Of a stretch of DNA of 64,000 nucleotides, positions 7,851-16,788 are shown in pieces. Every line of letters begins with the position of its first letter. The stretch's first letter is position 1. The DNA lies in assembly GCA_944322715.1 (NCBI GenBank), contig CALUPT010000010.1, positions 1 to 64,000 on the forward strand. Direction: 5' to 3'. Made by a program: the position numbers and the translations under genes. This stretch comes from an uncultured Bacteroidales bacterium (GTDB lineage Bacteria > Bacteroidota > Bacteroidia > Bacteroidales > UBA932). The notes beneath the pieces are model-generated. The model saw nothing but the letters and a program-made list of their open reading frames with translations, was not told the DNA's origin and made no database searches.

Positions 7851-8780
7851 ATGCAGTCAGGAAAGATAATGGTCATCGGCAGCAGCAACACTGACATGAC
7901 CGTAGTCACTCAAAGACATCCGGAACCGGGGGAGACCGTTCTGGGAGGAAATTTCAGGATGGGAGCAGGCGGCAAGGGAGCCAACCAGGCGGTGGCTGCC
8001 AAGAGGCTCGGCGGCAATGTCTCGTTTGTCTGCAAGGTCGGCTCGGACCTTTTCGGAGACAATTCAATACAGCATTACAGAGATGAGGGGCTGGATGTAT
8101 CCGGCATAATGAAAAGCGATGCGGCTTCCGGAGTGGCGCTTATAACGGTGGATGCCGCGGGAGAGAATTCGATAGTCGTGGCTTCAGGAGCCAACGCCGA
8201 CATCACGGTGGATGACATAGAGTCTGTCAGGGAGCAGATAGAGGATGCGGCGATACTTCTGCTGCAACTCGAGATTCCGGTGCCGGCAGTGAAGAGGGCG
8301 GCAGAGATTGCCCACAAGGCAGGCGTGTATGTGATACTCAATCCGGCCCCGGCGTGCACCCTCCCCGAGGATATCTTCGGCTGCGTATCGCTGATAATCC
8401 CGAACTATTCGGAGATGCATCTTCTCACGGGGTACGAGCCGGCTGATGCGGAGGCAGCGGATGCCGCATTCAGGAAGATGCGCTCAATGGGTGTGAAGGA
8501 CATTATCCTGACAATGGGGTCGAAGGGTTGTATAGTATCGCAGCATGACAGCGATTCGCGGATATCCATTCCGGCGCACAAGGTCAGGGCAGTAGATACC
8601 ACAGGTGCGGGAGACACGTTCTGCGGCGCCCTGTGCGTGGCCCTGTCGGAAGGGAAGAGCCTTGTCGAGGCTGCTGAATTCGCCACCGCTGCTTCCGCCC
8701 TGGCCGTGCAGAAGTTCGGGGCACAGGATGCCATTCCGTACAGGGAGGATGTCATGAAGCTGTCCGGAAACGGCTGCTGA
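7851..8780 (+). CDS. rbsK: Ribokinase
   Basis: PfkB-family sugar kinase that phosphorylates D-ribose with ATP to ribose 5-phosphate in the cytoplasm. From ATG 7851 it has 309 residues, normal for RbsK. A longer in-frame start at 7767 would add 28 unrelated residues and would cover the leader. Diagnostic segments are VIGSSNTDMTV, the substrate motif GAGGKGANQAVAAKRLGG (about 38-56) and the anion hole with catalytic base DTTGAGD (249-255). NPAPA in the middle is typical of ribokinases within the PfkB family. It is first in a run with a sugar permease and SusC/SusD. Control by the LacI-type operator upstream is likely. Another furanose kinase specificity cannot be ruled out. Confidence 0.9.
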   Translation: MQSGKIMVIGSSNTDMTVVTQRHPEPGETVLGGNFRMGAGGKGANQAVAAKRLGGNVSFVCKVGSDLFGDNSIQHYRDEGLDVSGIMKSDAASGVALITVDAAGENSIVVASGANADITVDDIESVREQIEDAAILLLQLEIPVPAVKRAAEIAHKAGVYVILNPAPACTLPEDIFGCVSLIIPNYSEMHLLTGYEPADAEAADAAFRKMRSMGVKDIILTMGSKGCIVSQHDSDSRISIPAHKVRAVDTTGAGDTFCGALCVALSEGKSLVEAAEFATAASALAVQKFGAQDAIPYREDVMKLSGNGC

Positions 8781-8891
8781 ACCGGCATCCGGATCCTTAG
8801 CGGCAAGGCCGCACATACACGCGGTTATCAGTGCCGGTTATGGATCCGCAAAATTGAGAATATTGCATAAACATCAAACAACCACATAGTT

Positions 8892-9899
8892 ATGTTCATT
8901 GTCAACAGTTATCCATTGGCAGTACTGTTCTGCTTTATCACAATGATGTGCTGGGGCTCCTGGGGCAATACCCAGAAACTGGCCTCCAAGGAGTGGAGGT
9001 ATGAGCTATTCTACTGGGATTATGTGATAGGGATGGTCCTGTTCTCGCTTCTCATATCTTTCACTATGGGAAGCATAGGGAGCGAGGGCCGTCATTTTAT
9101 CGATGATCTCGGACAGGCATCCCTGCGCAACATCGGCAGTGTCATACTCGGCGGTGTGATATTCAATGCCTCAAATATCCTGCTCTCGGCATCCACATCG
9201 ATTGCAGGCATGGCAGTGGCATTCCCGCTCGGAGTCGGCCTGTCTCTGGTGCTGGGCACCATAATCAATTATATAGGTGCCCCTAAAGGCGATCCCCTTA
9301 TCCTGTTTATGGGTGTCGCTCTGATTGTAGTCGCAGTCATCTGCAACGGAGTCGCTTCGTCAAAAGTACAGAGGGAAGGTGCAGACCCGCACGCTTCACG
9401 CAAGGGGATTCTGCTCGCACTGCTTGCCGGGGTGCTGATGTCATTTTTCTACAGGTTTGTGGCGGCTGCCATGGATCTGGACAATTTCGCGGCACCCGCT
9501 GCCGGCAAGCTGACCCCATACAGCGCGATCTTCATCTTCACCGTGGGTGTGCTGGTGAGCAACCTGCTGTTCAACTCTCTTGCAATGAGGTATCCGTTTG
9601 CAGGTGAAAGGGTTTCCTACAGAGAATATTTCAAGGGCAAGGCAAAGACCCATCTGGTCGGAGTGCTTGGCGGGGCGATATGGTGTCTCGGGACCGCATT
9701 CAGCTATATCGCGTCCGGTAAGGCCGGGGCAGCGATATCGTATGCTCTCGGACAGGGGGCTCCGATGATCGCAGCCATCTGGGGCGTGTTCATCTGGAAA
9801 GAGTTCAAGGGTGCCGGGAAAGGTGTCTATGCCCTCCTGGCCGTGATGTTCCTCCTTTTTATAGCCGGTCTCGGCTTCATAATAGCATCAGGCAACTGA
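8892..9899 (+). CDS. Sugar permease of the GRP/RhaT-like (DMT) type, probably ribose
   Basis: Integral inner-membrane protein of 335 residues with about ten hydrophobic helices. It resembles the glucose/ribose porter and RhaT-like members of the drug/metabolite transporter superfamily: CWGSWGNTQKLASKEWRYEL near the N-terminus, paired glycine-rich helices (GVGLSLVLGTIINYIGAPKG), and a repeat-like second half ending IWGVFIWKEFKGAGKG. Its position 111 bp after ribokinase suggests it brings the substrate of RbsK, most likely ribose, into the cytoplasm. Family assignment is by recognition of these segments. Substrate is inferred from context. Confidence 0.8.
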   Translation: MFIVNSYPLAVLFCFITMMCWGSWGNTQKLASKEWRYELFYWDYVIGMVLFSLLISFTMGSIGSEGRHFIDDLGQASLRNIGSVILGGVIFNASNILLSASTSIAGMAVAFPLGVGLSLVLGTIINYIGAPKGDPLILFMGVALIVVAVICNGVASSKVQREGADPHASRKGILLALLAGVLMSFFYRFVAAAMDLDNFAAPAAGKLTPYSAIFIFTVGVLVSNLLFNSLAMRYPFAGERVSYREYFKGKAKTHLVGVLGGAIWCLGTAFSYIASGKAGAAISYALGQGAPMIAAIWGVFIWKEFKGAGKGVYALLAVMFLLFIAGLGFIIASGN

Positions 9900-9991
9900 T
9901 GGTCTTCCTTCCCCCTTGCATGCAGTGACCGCCGTGACTGTGCATGGCATTAAGAGACGCTGACATGCACCGGGGAAACTTCTGAAAAACC

Positions 9992-10009
9992 TGCGCAAAC
10001 GATTGCGCG
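9992..10009. promoter_or_regulatory. Second LacI-type operator, imperfect
   Basis: TGCGCAAACGATTGCGCG matches the perfect palindrome at 7704-7721 in 16 of 18 positions, with an identical left half. It lies 122 bp upstream of the susC ATG in the 231-bp gap after the permease gene. This links the SusCD operon to the same regulator. Its distance from the start leaves repression or activation open. Confidence 0.65.
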
Positions 10010-10058
10010 CACATGTTGCGCAGAGTGTACCACATACATTGTCACTGGCTGTTTTGAT

Positions 10059-10070
10059 TGTACCGGTACA
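10059..10070. promoter_or_regulatory. 12-bp palindrome upstream of susC
   Basis: TGTACCGGTACA is a perfect palindrome 60 bp before the susC start. It could be a binding site for another regulator or part of the promoter region. The nearby TTTG at 10053-10056 with TACATACG at 10078 is a weak promoter match only. Confidence 0.35.
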
Positions 10071-10130
10071 TGGAATTTACATACGATAGATTCAGGACGG
10101 CCTATTAATAACGCTTAACTTATAATTGTC

Positions 10131-13100
10131 ATGAAGAAAACGATAGCAATTGTAGTGCTGACGCTATGTACAGTTGCTACAGCTTTGGCCCAGCACACGG
10201 TCTCCGGTACGGTGACGGACCTGAACGGGCAACCCCTTGCCGGCGTGGCTGTAATGGTTCAGGACAGTCCTTCTCCGGTCGGAACCACAACGGATGAGGA
10301 TGGGGCATACAGCCTGTCCGTCCCTCCGGATGCCGTACTGGAATTCTCCTCTCTCGGATATCACTCCGTGACCATTGGTGTAAACGGCAGGGGGGGTATT
10401 GATGTATCCCTTGAAGAAGACAACGAGCTTCTCGATGAGGTAGTCGTTGTCGGTTTCGCGACGCAGAAGAAGGAAAATCTGACAGGAGCAGTCAGCACAC
10501 TGGACAATGATGCGATAGAATCGGTCCCGGTACACAATCCGATACTTGCCCTGCAGGGGCAGATTCCGGGATTGAGGATTTCCCAGAACAGCGGTGAACT
10601 TTACAATAACGGACCATCGATAGAATTGAGAGGTCTTACGACTATCGGGCAGGGGTCATCCGGATCGGTGCTGGTACTTATAGATGGCATGGAAGGTGAC
10701 CTTTCTACATTGAACGCCCAGGACATTGACAACATATCCGTACTGAAGGATGCGGCTGCATCTTCGATATACGGGTCAAGGGCTCCGTTCGGTGTCATCC
10801 TGGTCACCACGAAGTCCGGCAAGAAAGGCAGGGCCCAGGTGAACTATAACAACAATTTCCGTTTCAAGACTCCCATAAACATGCCTGAAATGGCGGATTC
10901 CTATTCATGGGCTCTTTATTTCAATGAGGCATCCAACAATGATGGCAACGGGGATGACATAAGTCCTGAAAGGCTTCAGAGAATCAGGGACTATATGGAT
11001 GGCAAGATTTCGTATAATACGATCCCTGTCGAAGGCGGACAGTGGGGGACTGCATATACGGAGGGCAATGACAACATTGACTATTACGATGTCTTCTTCA
11101 AGAATCTGACCACGGCGCAGGAGCACAACCTGAGCATAACGGGAGGCACCGATGCCGTCAGCTATTATGTCTCGGCCAATTATATCAATGAGAAAGGCGT
11201 TCTGAACTGGGATCTCGATGGACTCCAGAGACTGAACATTTTCGGCAAGATGCAGGCGACTCCGTTCAGGTTCATGAAGATCGGGTACAGTGCCCGTTAT
11301 ATGAGGGAATGGTATCATCAGCCTACCTACATGACAAATACTTCCTTCCAGTATTTCGGCCAGTACCTGTGGCCGGTCGGTCCGCTGTATGATCCGAACG
11401 GGATACTGTTCAACGACACCGCGCTCCAGTATATTGAAGGAGGGCAGATGAACATCAACAACACGACTTTTACGCAGCAGTTCAATGTCGAGCTGACGCC
11501 GTTGCCGGGATGGAGAATCATCGCGGATGTCAATTACCGGCACAGGGATTATTTCAACAGGGTGGTTTCAATCCCGGTCCACCAGACCTGTGTGGATGGT
11601 GTGACTCCCGGCAGCGAATGGAATTCCCAGTCATCGGTGGCTGAGGATGCGGGCAAGAACGAGTTCCTGACGGTGAATGCATATACGGATTACGAAAAGA
11701 CATTCGACGGCGGCCATTATATGAAAGTGATGGCCGGTTTCCAGACGGAAATCTATAACGACAAGACAGTCTACGCCCAGAAAGCAGGTCTGATAGTTCC
11801 GGATGTGCCGACGATAAATACGGCTTCCGGACTTTATAACGGGGAGCAGATACCTCCGAACGTGTCGGGCAGCTACGGCTCATGGAAGACTGCAGGATTT
11901 TTCGGAAGGATAAACTACAATTTCAAGGAAAGGTATCTTCTTGAAGTGAACCTCAGATACGATGGCTCATCACGTTTCAGGGTAAATAACAGATGGGGCT
12001 TTTTCCCATCGTTCTCGGTAGGCTGGAACATCGCGAACGAGCCGTTTTTCGCTCCTGCGAAACAGTGGGTGGACATGCTCAAGATAAGGGCTTCATACGG
12101 TTCTCTAGGCAACCAGAACACTACCTCATGGTATCCTACATATCAGGCGATGGGGTTTGCGAATTCCTCCGGGCCGTGGCTGATTGACGGGCAGAAACCG
12201 AATATAGCATGGCCTCCTTCCCTGATCAGCATGGCTCTGACCTGGGAAAAGGTCCGCACATATAATGTGGGGCTTGACTTTGCGGCATTCGACAGCCGTC
12301 TCTCGGGATCCTTTGAATACTTTATCAGGCAGACGCTTGATATGGTAGGTCCGGCGGACGAGCTTCCGGCCATACTCGGCACTTCTGTACCGGCAACAAA
12401 CAACACTGACCTTGAAACCAGAGGCTGGGAACTGGAACTGTCATGGAAAGACCGCGCTTTCGGCCAGCTGGATTATGGCGTACGTCTGGTCCTTTCCGAT
12501 GCACAGGCAACGATTACAAGATATTCAAATCCATCGGGTTCTTTAGATATATATTATTCAGGCAAGAAAGCAGGTGAGATATGGGGCTATGAGACTATAG
12601 GCATTGCACAGACTGACCAGCAGATGCTTGACCATTTGGCAACTCTCCCGTATGGAGGTCAGGATGCTCTCGGCAGTGACTGGAGAGCAGGAGACATAAT
12701 GTACAGGGATGTCAACAACGATGGTGCAATCGACAACGGAGCCAATACCCTTGCGGATCACGGAGATCTTGTCGTGATAGGAAACGAGACTCCGAGATAC
12801 AGTTTCGGTATAGACATCACTGCCGCATGGAAGGGTTTTGATTTCAGGATTTTCCTGCAGGGTGTCGGAAAACGGGACTATTTCCAGCGGAGCAAATATT
12901 TCTTCGGATCGAGAGGCTGGAGCAAATGGGGAGCCATGGTCCTTGTCCCTCATCTGGACTATTTCAGGGATGATCCCGAAGATCCCCTCGGACTTAATCT
13001 GGATGCATATTATCCGAGACCGTATTTCGACACCGAAAAGAATGTGCTCGTCCAGAGCCGCTATCTTCAGAATGCGGCGTATTGCAGGCTCAAGAACCTT

Positions 13101-13301
13101 CAGATAGGCTATACGATACCGGCGAAATTCACTTCCAAAGCGGGCATATCCAATCTCAGGATATATCTGTCGGGAGAAAATCTTGCTACCATCACCAGGA
13201 TGACAAAGCTGTTCGATCCTGAGACCATAGGGTCAAATGACCAGGGTAATGTATATCCTCTGACCAGGACATATTCAGTGGGATTGAGTGTAACGTTTTA
13301 A
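10131..13301 (+). CDS. SusC/RagA-type TonB-dependent outer membrane receptor
   Basis: Outer-membrane importer of 1056 residues that works with the SusD-like protein encoded next. Order of parts: signal peptide (1 to about 21, ending ATALA), a carboxypeptidase-regulatory-like beta domain (about 22-105, VSGTVTDLNGQPLAGVAV), a TonB-box region with DEVVVVGFATQKKENLTGAV, a plug domain (LQGQIPGLRISQNSGELY, SVLKDAAASSIYGSRAPFG), then a 22-strand type barrel ending TYSVGLSVTF with the terminal aromatic residue. It lacks an STN domain, which fits control by a LacI-type regulator rather than an ECF sigma pathway. It starts an apparent operon with susD 11 bp downstream. The substrate is inferred from neighbours (ribose, nucleoside or ribosyl glycan). 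Confidence 0.95.
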   Translation: MKKTIAIVVLTLCTVATALAQHTVSGTVTDLNGQPLAGVAVMVQDSPSPVGTTTDEDGAYSLSVPPDAVLEFSSLGYHSVTIGVNGRGGIDVSLEEDNELLDEVVVVGFATQKKENLTGAVSTLDNDAIESVPVHNPILALQGQIPGLRISQNSGELYNNGPSIELRGLTTIGQGSSGSVLVLIDGMEGDLSTLNAQDIDNISVLKDAAASSIYGSRAPFGVILVTTKSGKKGRAQVNYNNNFRFKTPINMPEMADSYSWALYFNEASNNDGNGDDISPERLQRIRDYMDGKISYNTIPVEGGQWGTAYTEGNDNIDYYDVFFKNLTTAQEHNLSITGGTDAVSYYVSANYINEKGVLNWDLDGLQRLNIFGKMQATPFRFMKIGYSARYMREWYHQPTYMTNTSFQYFGQYLWPVGPLYDPNGILFNDTALQYIEGGQMNINNTTFTQQFNVELTPLPGWRIIADVNYRHRDYFNRVVSIPVHQTCVDGVTPGSEWNSQSSVAEDAGKNEFLTVNAYTDYEKTFDGGHYMKVMAGFQTEIYNDKTVYAQKAGLIVPDVPTINTASGLYNGEQIPPNVSGSYGSWKTAGFFGRINYNFKERYLLEVNLRYDGSSRFRVNNRWGFFPSFSVGWNIANEPFFAPAKQWVDMLKIRASYGSLGNQNTTSWYPTYQAMGFANSSGPWLIDGQKPNIAWPPSLISMALTWEKVRTYNVGLDFAAFDSRLSGSFEYFIRQTLDMVGPADELPAILGTSVPATNNTDLETRGWELELSWKDRAFGQLDYGVRLVLSDAQATITRYSNPSGSLDIYYSGKKAGEIWGYETIGIAQTDQQMLDHLATLPYGGQDALGSDWRAGDIMYRDVNNDGAIDNGANTLADHGDLVVIGNETPRYSFGIDITAAWKGFDFRIFLQGVGKRDYFQRSKYFFGSRGWSKWGAMVLVPHLDYFRDDPEDPLGLNLDAYYPRPYFDTEKNVLVQSRYLQNAAYCRLKNLQIGYTIPAKFTSKAGISNLRIYLSGENLATITRMTKLFDPETIGSNDQGNVYPLTRTYSVGLSVTF

Positions 13302-13312
13302 TCAGGAATATC

Positions 13313-15304
13313 ATGAAATACAATATATTGTTCATTACGGTACCTGTCGCTCTGATGTCCGTGTCATGCAACGGATTCCTTGATCAGGAGCCGTTGTCGA
13401 CACTGTCTCCGGACCAGTATCTGACGACAGAAGACAATATCGGGGCGTACGCGACTGATCTGTATAATATGTTGCCGGACCACGGTGTCGATACCTGGGG
13501 CAGATGGAGCGATGATGCGCATACCGACAACATGGCGGCAGCCGACCCGAGCGATGTCTTTGCTCCGGGCTACTGGAGGGTATCCCAGACGGGAGGATCG
13601 TATTCCTTTACCGAAATCTACAGATGCAACTATTTCCTCGATTTCGTACTTCCGCTTTATCAGGCAGGGGAGATAACCGGTATCGAGGCCAATATCAGAC
13701 ATTATATCGGCGAGGCCTATTTTTTCAGGGCATGGAGCTATTTCAACAAGCTGAAGGCTCTCGGGGATTTCCCTATTGTGGAGAAGCCGATTGCAGACAA
13801 TCTTGATGATCTGATCGCTGCAAGCAAACGGGCCCCGCGCAATGAAGTCGCAAGGTTCATACTCGCTGATCTGGACAGGGCGATTGAATATATGTCGGAA
13901 GTCCCTCCGGTAGGCGGTACCAACCGGCTGGACAAGGACTGCGCGCATCTCATGAAGTCGAGGGTGGCTCTGTATGAAGGCACCTGGGAAAAATATTTCA
14001 AGGGTACGGCGTTTGTCCCGAACGGACCGGACTGGCCCGGTGCCGGCAAAGACTATAACAGTGGCTATCAGTTCCCTTCGGGCGATATAGACAGCGAGAT
14101 CAAATATTTCCTGAAGATTGCCATGGATGAGGCCAAGATCATTGCCGACAAATATGCCCTGACGGAAAATACAGGAGTGTTCCAGAGCAGTGCGGATGCT
14201 CCATCGAACCCGTATTTCGATATGTTCGGTGCAACCGACATGAGCCGGTATCAGGAAATATTGCTCTGGAGAGACTATAACGAGTCTGTCGGAGTAGCCA
14301 ATTCGGTAGTGGAATTCGCTGCGGCGGCCAACAGCGGGTACGGCATCACCAAGAGCATGGTGGATGCCTTCGTCATGAGCGATGGCATGCCGATATATGC
14401 TTCCGGCAGTTATCAGGGAGATGCCGATCTGCTGCACGTTACGGATGGACGGGATTCAAGAGCGCAGATCTTCATAAAGAAACCCGGCGATCTGAACCTG
14501 CATTCTACCGGAGGCCCGGAATCCTATGTGGTGGAGCCGTGGCCGAATGTCATCAATTCCACGGCATCGATGAAATATACTACAGGTTATGCCATCAGAA
14601 AAGGACTGAATTTCGATGGAGCGCAATCTTTGAGAAACAGGAGCGAGGTCGGATGCATCATTTTCAGGGCAGTGGAGGCATATCTGAACTATATCGAAGC
14701 ATGTTATGAAATGACATCCAGCCTTGACAGCGATGCCAGGAAATACTGGACGGCAATACGGGACAGGGCAAAGGCAGGTGACTGGCAGACCACGATAGAC
14801 AACACGGATATGGAGACGGAGAAACTGACTGATTTCGGAGCATATTCTGCAGGCAATCTTGTTGATGCGACACTGTTCAACATAAGGAGGGAAAGAAGAT
14901 GCGAACTTATGGCCGAAGGTTTCAGGGCGGCAGACATCCGCCGGTGGAGATCCCTTGACCAGCTTATAGATGAACCGTACCATGTACTGGGTGTCAATCT
15001 GTGGGACCAGCTCGCCTCCAACCAGGATTTTATAGATGCCAACCCGGGAGGCCTGATAGAGGGGCAGAATGTCTCTCCGAAGGATTTTGTGGCAAATCCA
15101 AGTATAGGACCAGGATATCTTGCTCCGTACCATGTATTTTCCAACAACAGGGTGTATGACGGATACAGGTGGATGATGGCACATTATCTCGATCCTGTCG
15201 CCGTGCAGCATTTCCTGATTACCGGCAATGGCAGCATAGATGCCTCGCCTCTGTATCAGAATCCGGGATGGCCGACCCAGGCGGGTCTCGGAGCGCAAAA
15301 CTGA
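13313..15304 (+). CDS. SusD/RagB-family substrate-binding lipoprotein
   Basis: Surface lipoprotein of 663 residues that caps the SusC channel and binds the substrate. The N-terminus MKYNILFITVPVALMSVSC gives a lipobox with Cys19, followed by NGFLDQEPLSTLSPDQY, a typical SusD beginning. The helical TPR-like part includes EAYFFRAWSYFNKLKALGDFP, and the C-terminal RagB/SusD domain includes FNIRRERRCELMAEGFRAAD and RRWRSLD. It is at the long end of the family. It is 11 bp after susC and 6 bp before a GH-A-like lipoprotein gene, consistent with one transcript. Confidence 0.95.
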   Translation: MKYNILFITVPVALMSVSCNGFLDQEPLSTLSPDQYLTTEDNIGAYATDLYNMLPDHGVDTWGRWSDDAHTDNMAAADPSDVFAPGYWRVSQTGGSYSFTEIYRCNYFLDFVLPLYQAGEITGIEANIRHYIGEAYFFRAWSYFNKLKALGDFPIVEKPIADNLDDLIAASKRAPRNEVARFILADLDRAIEYMSEVPPVGGTNRLDKDCAHLMKSRVALYEGTWEKYFKGTAFVPNGPDWPGAGKDYNSGYQFPSGDIDSEIKYFLKIAMDEAKIIADKYALTENTGVFQSSADAPSNPYFDMFGATDMSRYQEILLWRDYNESVGVANSVVEFAAAANSGYGITKSMVDAFVMSDGMPIYASGSYQGDADLLHVTDGRDSRAQIFIKKPGDLNLHSTGGPESYVVEPWPNVINSTASMKYTTGYAIRKGLNFDGAQSLRNRSEVGCIIFRAVEAYLNYIEACYEMTSSLDSDARKYWTAIRDRAKAGDWQTTIDNTDMETEKLTDFGAYSAGNLVDATLFNIRRERRCELMAEGFRAADIRRWRSLDQLIDEPYHVLGVNLWDQLASNQDFIDANPGGLIEGQNVSPKDFVANPSIGPGYLAPYHVFSNNRVYDGYRWMMAHYLDPVAVQHFLITGNGSIDASPLYQNPGWPTQAGLGAQN

Positions 15305-15310
15305 TGAGTC

Positions 15311-16777
15311 ATGAAGATACTGAATCTCATATTGATGTCCTGCCTCTGTCTTGTCGCGGCAGCATGCGACAAGACAGGGAATGATGCCGGGCCGGCTCCA
15401 TTGGAGAATACCGTGCATCTTATGGTGGAAGGGGAGCCTTTCCTGATGCTCGGCGCACAGCTCAGGACAGATTATTTCATCCAGCTTGATGGCAAGTCAT
15501 ACGATGAGCTGGACCCGTATTTCGAGCTTGCGGCAAAGACCAATATTCTTGTGGTTTCTGTCCCGATATGCTGGAGGGATATAGAGAAAACCAGGGATGA
15601 ATATGACATGAGTCTGGTCTACAAGTATATAGAACTGTGCGAGAAATACGGCATGAAGCTGGAGCTCCTGTGGTACGGCAGCTATATGTGCGGATATTCC
15701 GTAGAGGGTTATATCCCTGACTATGTCGTGTCTGACAATGTGACTTATCCGGAACTGAAACCTGAAGCGGCCTATCAGGGCTGGCTCGGGAAGCAGTATT
15801 ATCTCGATCCAGGCACTCCTGCTCTTGCCGAAAGGGAGGCAAAGGCTCTTGGTGCGATGATGGATGCCCTGTCGGAATATGACAGGGAGCACGGGAAGCG
15901 TCACACGGTGATCGGAATCCAGATAGAGAACGAGCCGGATATGCTGGCCACAAGGCATAACAGTGCACACGGATATTCTCCGGAGCAGCTTTGGCCGGAT
16001 CTCATACGGTTGCTGGACAGGTTGGGTCAGGTTGTCAAGGACTCTCCCTATGAATGCTACACGAGGGTGAACCAGACCACGACCTATTCTGATTACAATG
16101 CAAGGGCGGCGGAGATTGCCGCTACGGAAGGCATTGACTATGTGGGGGTGGACCCGTATGAGAATACCTTGTACAATATAGAGCTGAAACTCAAATGGCT
16201 GATGAACATACCGGGCAATTATCCTCATATAGCGGAGAACGGAGGTGAATATGCCAATAACGATGTGCTGATGATGAAGGCCATAAGCCTCGGATGCGGA
16301 TACCAGATATTTGAGGTCGTGACCACTCCGCATGAGTATCTGCAGGACTGGACTCTCAGGGGGATATACAATCCGGACTTCTCGTTCAAGCCTCATACGC
16401 AGCAGATTATCGATGCTTTCGGGATATTGCGGGGCGGTTGGGTGGACCTTGCCTGTGCCGATGCCGGAAACATAGCCGGTTTCAATGTCACGGATGACAA
16501 CGGACTGAAAGAGACATCGGCTTCCGGAAGGACGCGGTCTGCGGGTATCACATGGAGCACGTCTTCGAGAGGCATAGCCTACGCAGTGGAAAATGCAGGG
16601 CATATTACTGCCGCATCCACCAGGGATGATGCGATGACTTTCGATGGCATATCCATCAGCCGTGTCGAGACCGGCCGTTACGGCATTGACCGCAACTGGG
16701 TGACTGAAGATGTCATCGATGTTTCCGGAAACAAGCTCGATATGGAGCCAGGCAAAGTCTATAGAATAGAATTTTAA
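15311..16777 (+). CDS. Clan GH-A (GH35/GH42-like) glycoside hydrolase lipoprotein, paralogue 1
   Basis: Predicted exported lipoprotein (lipobox LVAAAC, Cys19) of 488 residues with a TIM-barrel glycosidase of the clan GH-A type. It begins with a GH35-like strand (MVEGEPFLMLGAQLRTD, 38-54). It has the acid/base pair Asn207-Glu208 in GIQIENEPD, and a likely nucleophile Glu309 in PGNYPHIAENGG. The C-terminal 100 residues look like a beta domain. It is a clear paralogue of the protein at 18012-19514, sharing the LGAQLR/IGAQIR, CW..IE, ELLW and IPGNY..EN segments. A role in trimming a sugar, possibly galactosyl or ribosyl, from the imported substrate is inferred. Exact family and substrate are unknown. 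Confidence 0.75.
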   Translation: MKILNLILMSCLCLVAAACDKTGNDAGPAPLENTVHLMVEGEPFLMLGAQLRTDYFIQLDGKSYDELDPYFELAAKTNILVVSVPICWRDIEKTRDEYDMSLVYKYIELCEKYGMKLELLWYGSYMCGYSVEGYIPDYVVSDNVTYPELKPEAAYQGWLGKQYYLDPGTPALAEREAKALGAMMDALSEYDREHGKRHTVIGIQIENEPDMLATRHNSAHGYSPEQLWPDLIRLLDRLGQVVKDSPYECYTRVNQTTTYSDYNARAAEIAATEGIDYVGVDPYENTLYNIELKLKWLMNIPGNYPHIAENGGEYANNDVLMMKAISLGCGYQIFEVVTTPHEYLQDWTLRGIYNPDFSFKPHTQQIIDAFGILRGGWVDLACADAGNIAGFNVTDDNGLKETSASGRTRSAGITWSTSSRGIAYAVENAGHITAASTRDDAMTFDGISISRVETGRYGIDRNWVTEDVIDVSGNKLDMEPGKVYRIEF

Positions 16778-16788
16778 TATGTTGGATT

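Noticed and set aside
9900..10130. Small gene or riboswitch in the gap before susC
   Set aside because: No credible open frame or known riboswitch pattern was seen. Only the operator, a 12-bp palindrome and weak promoter matches are visible.
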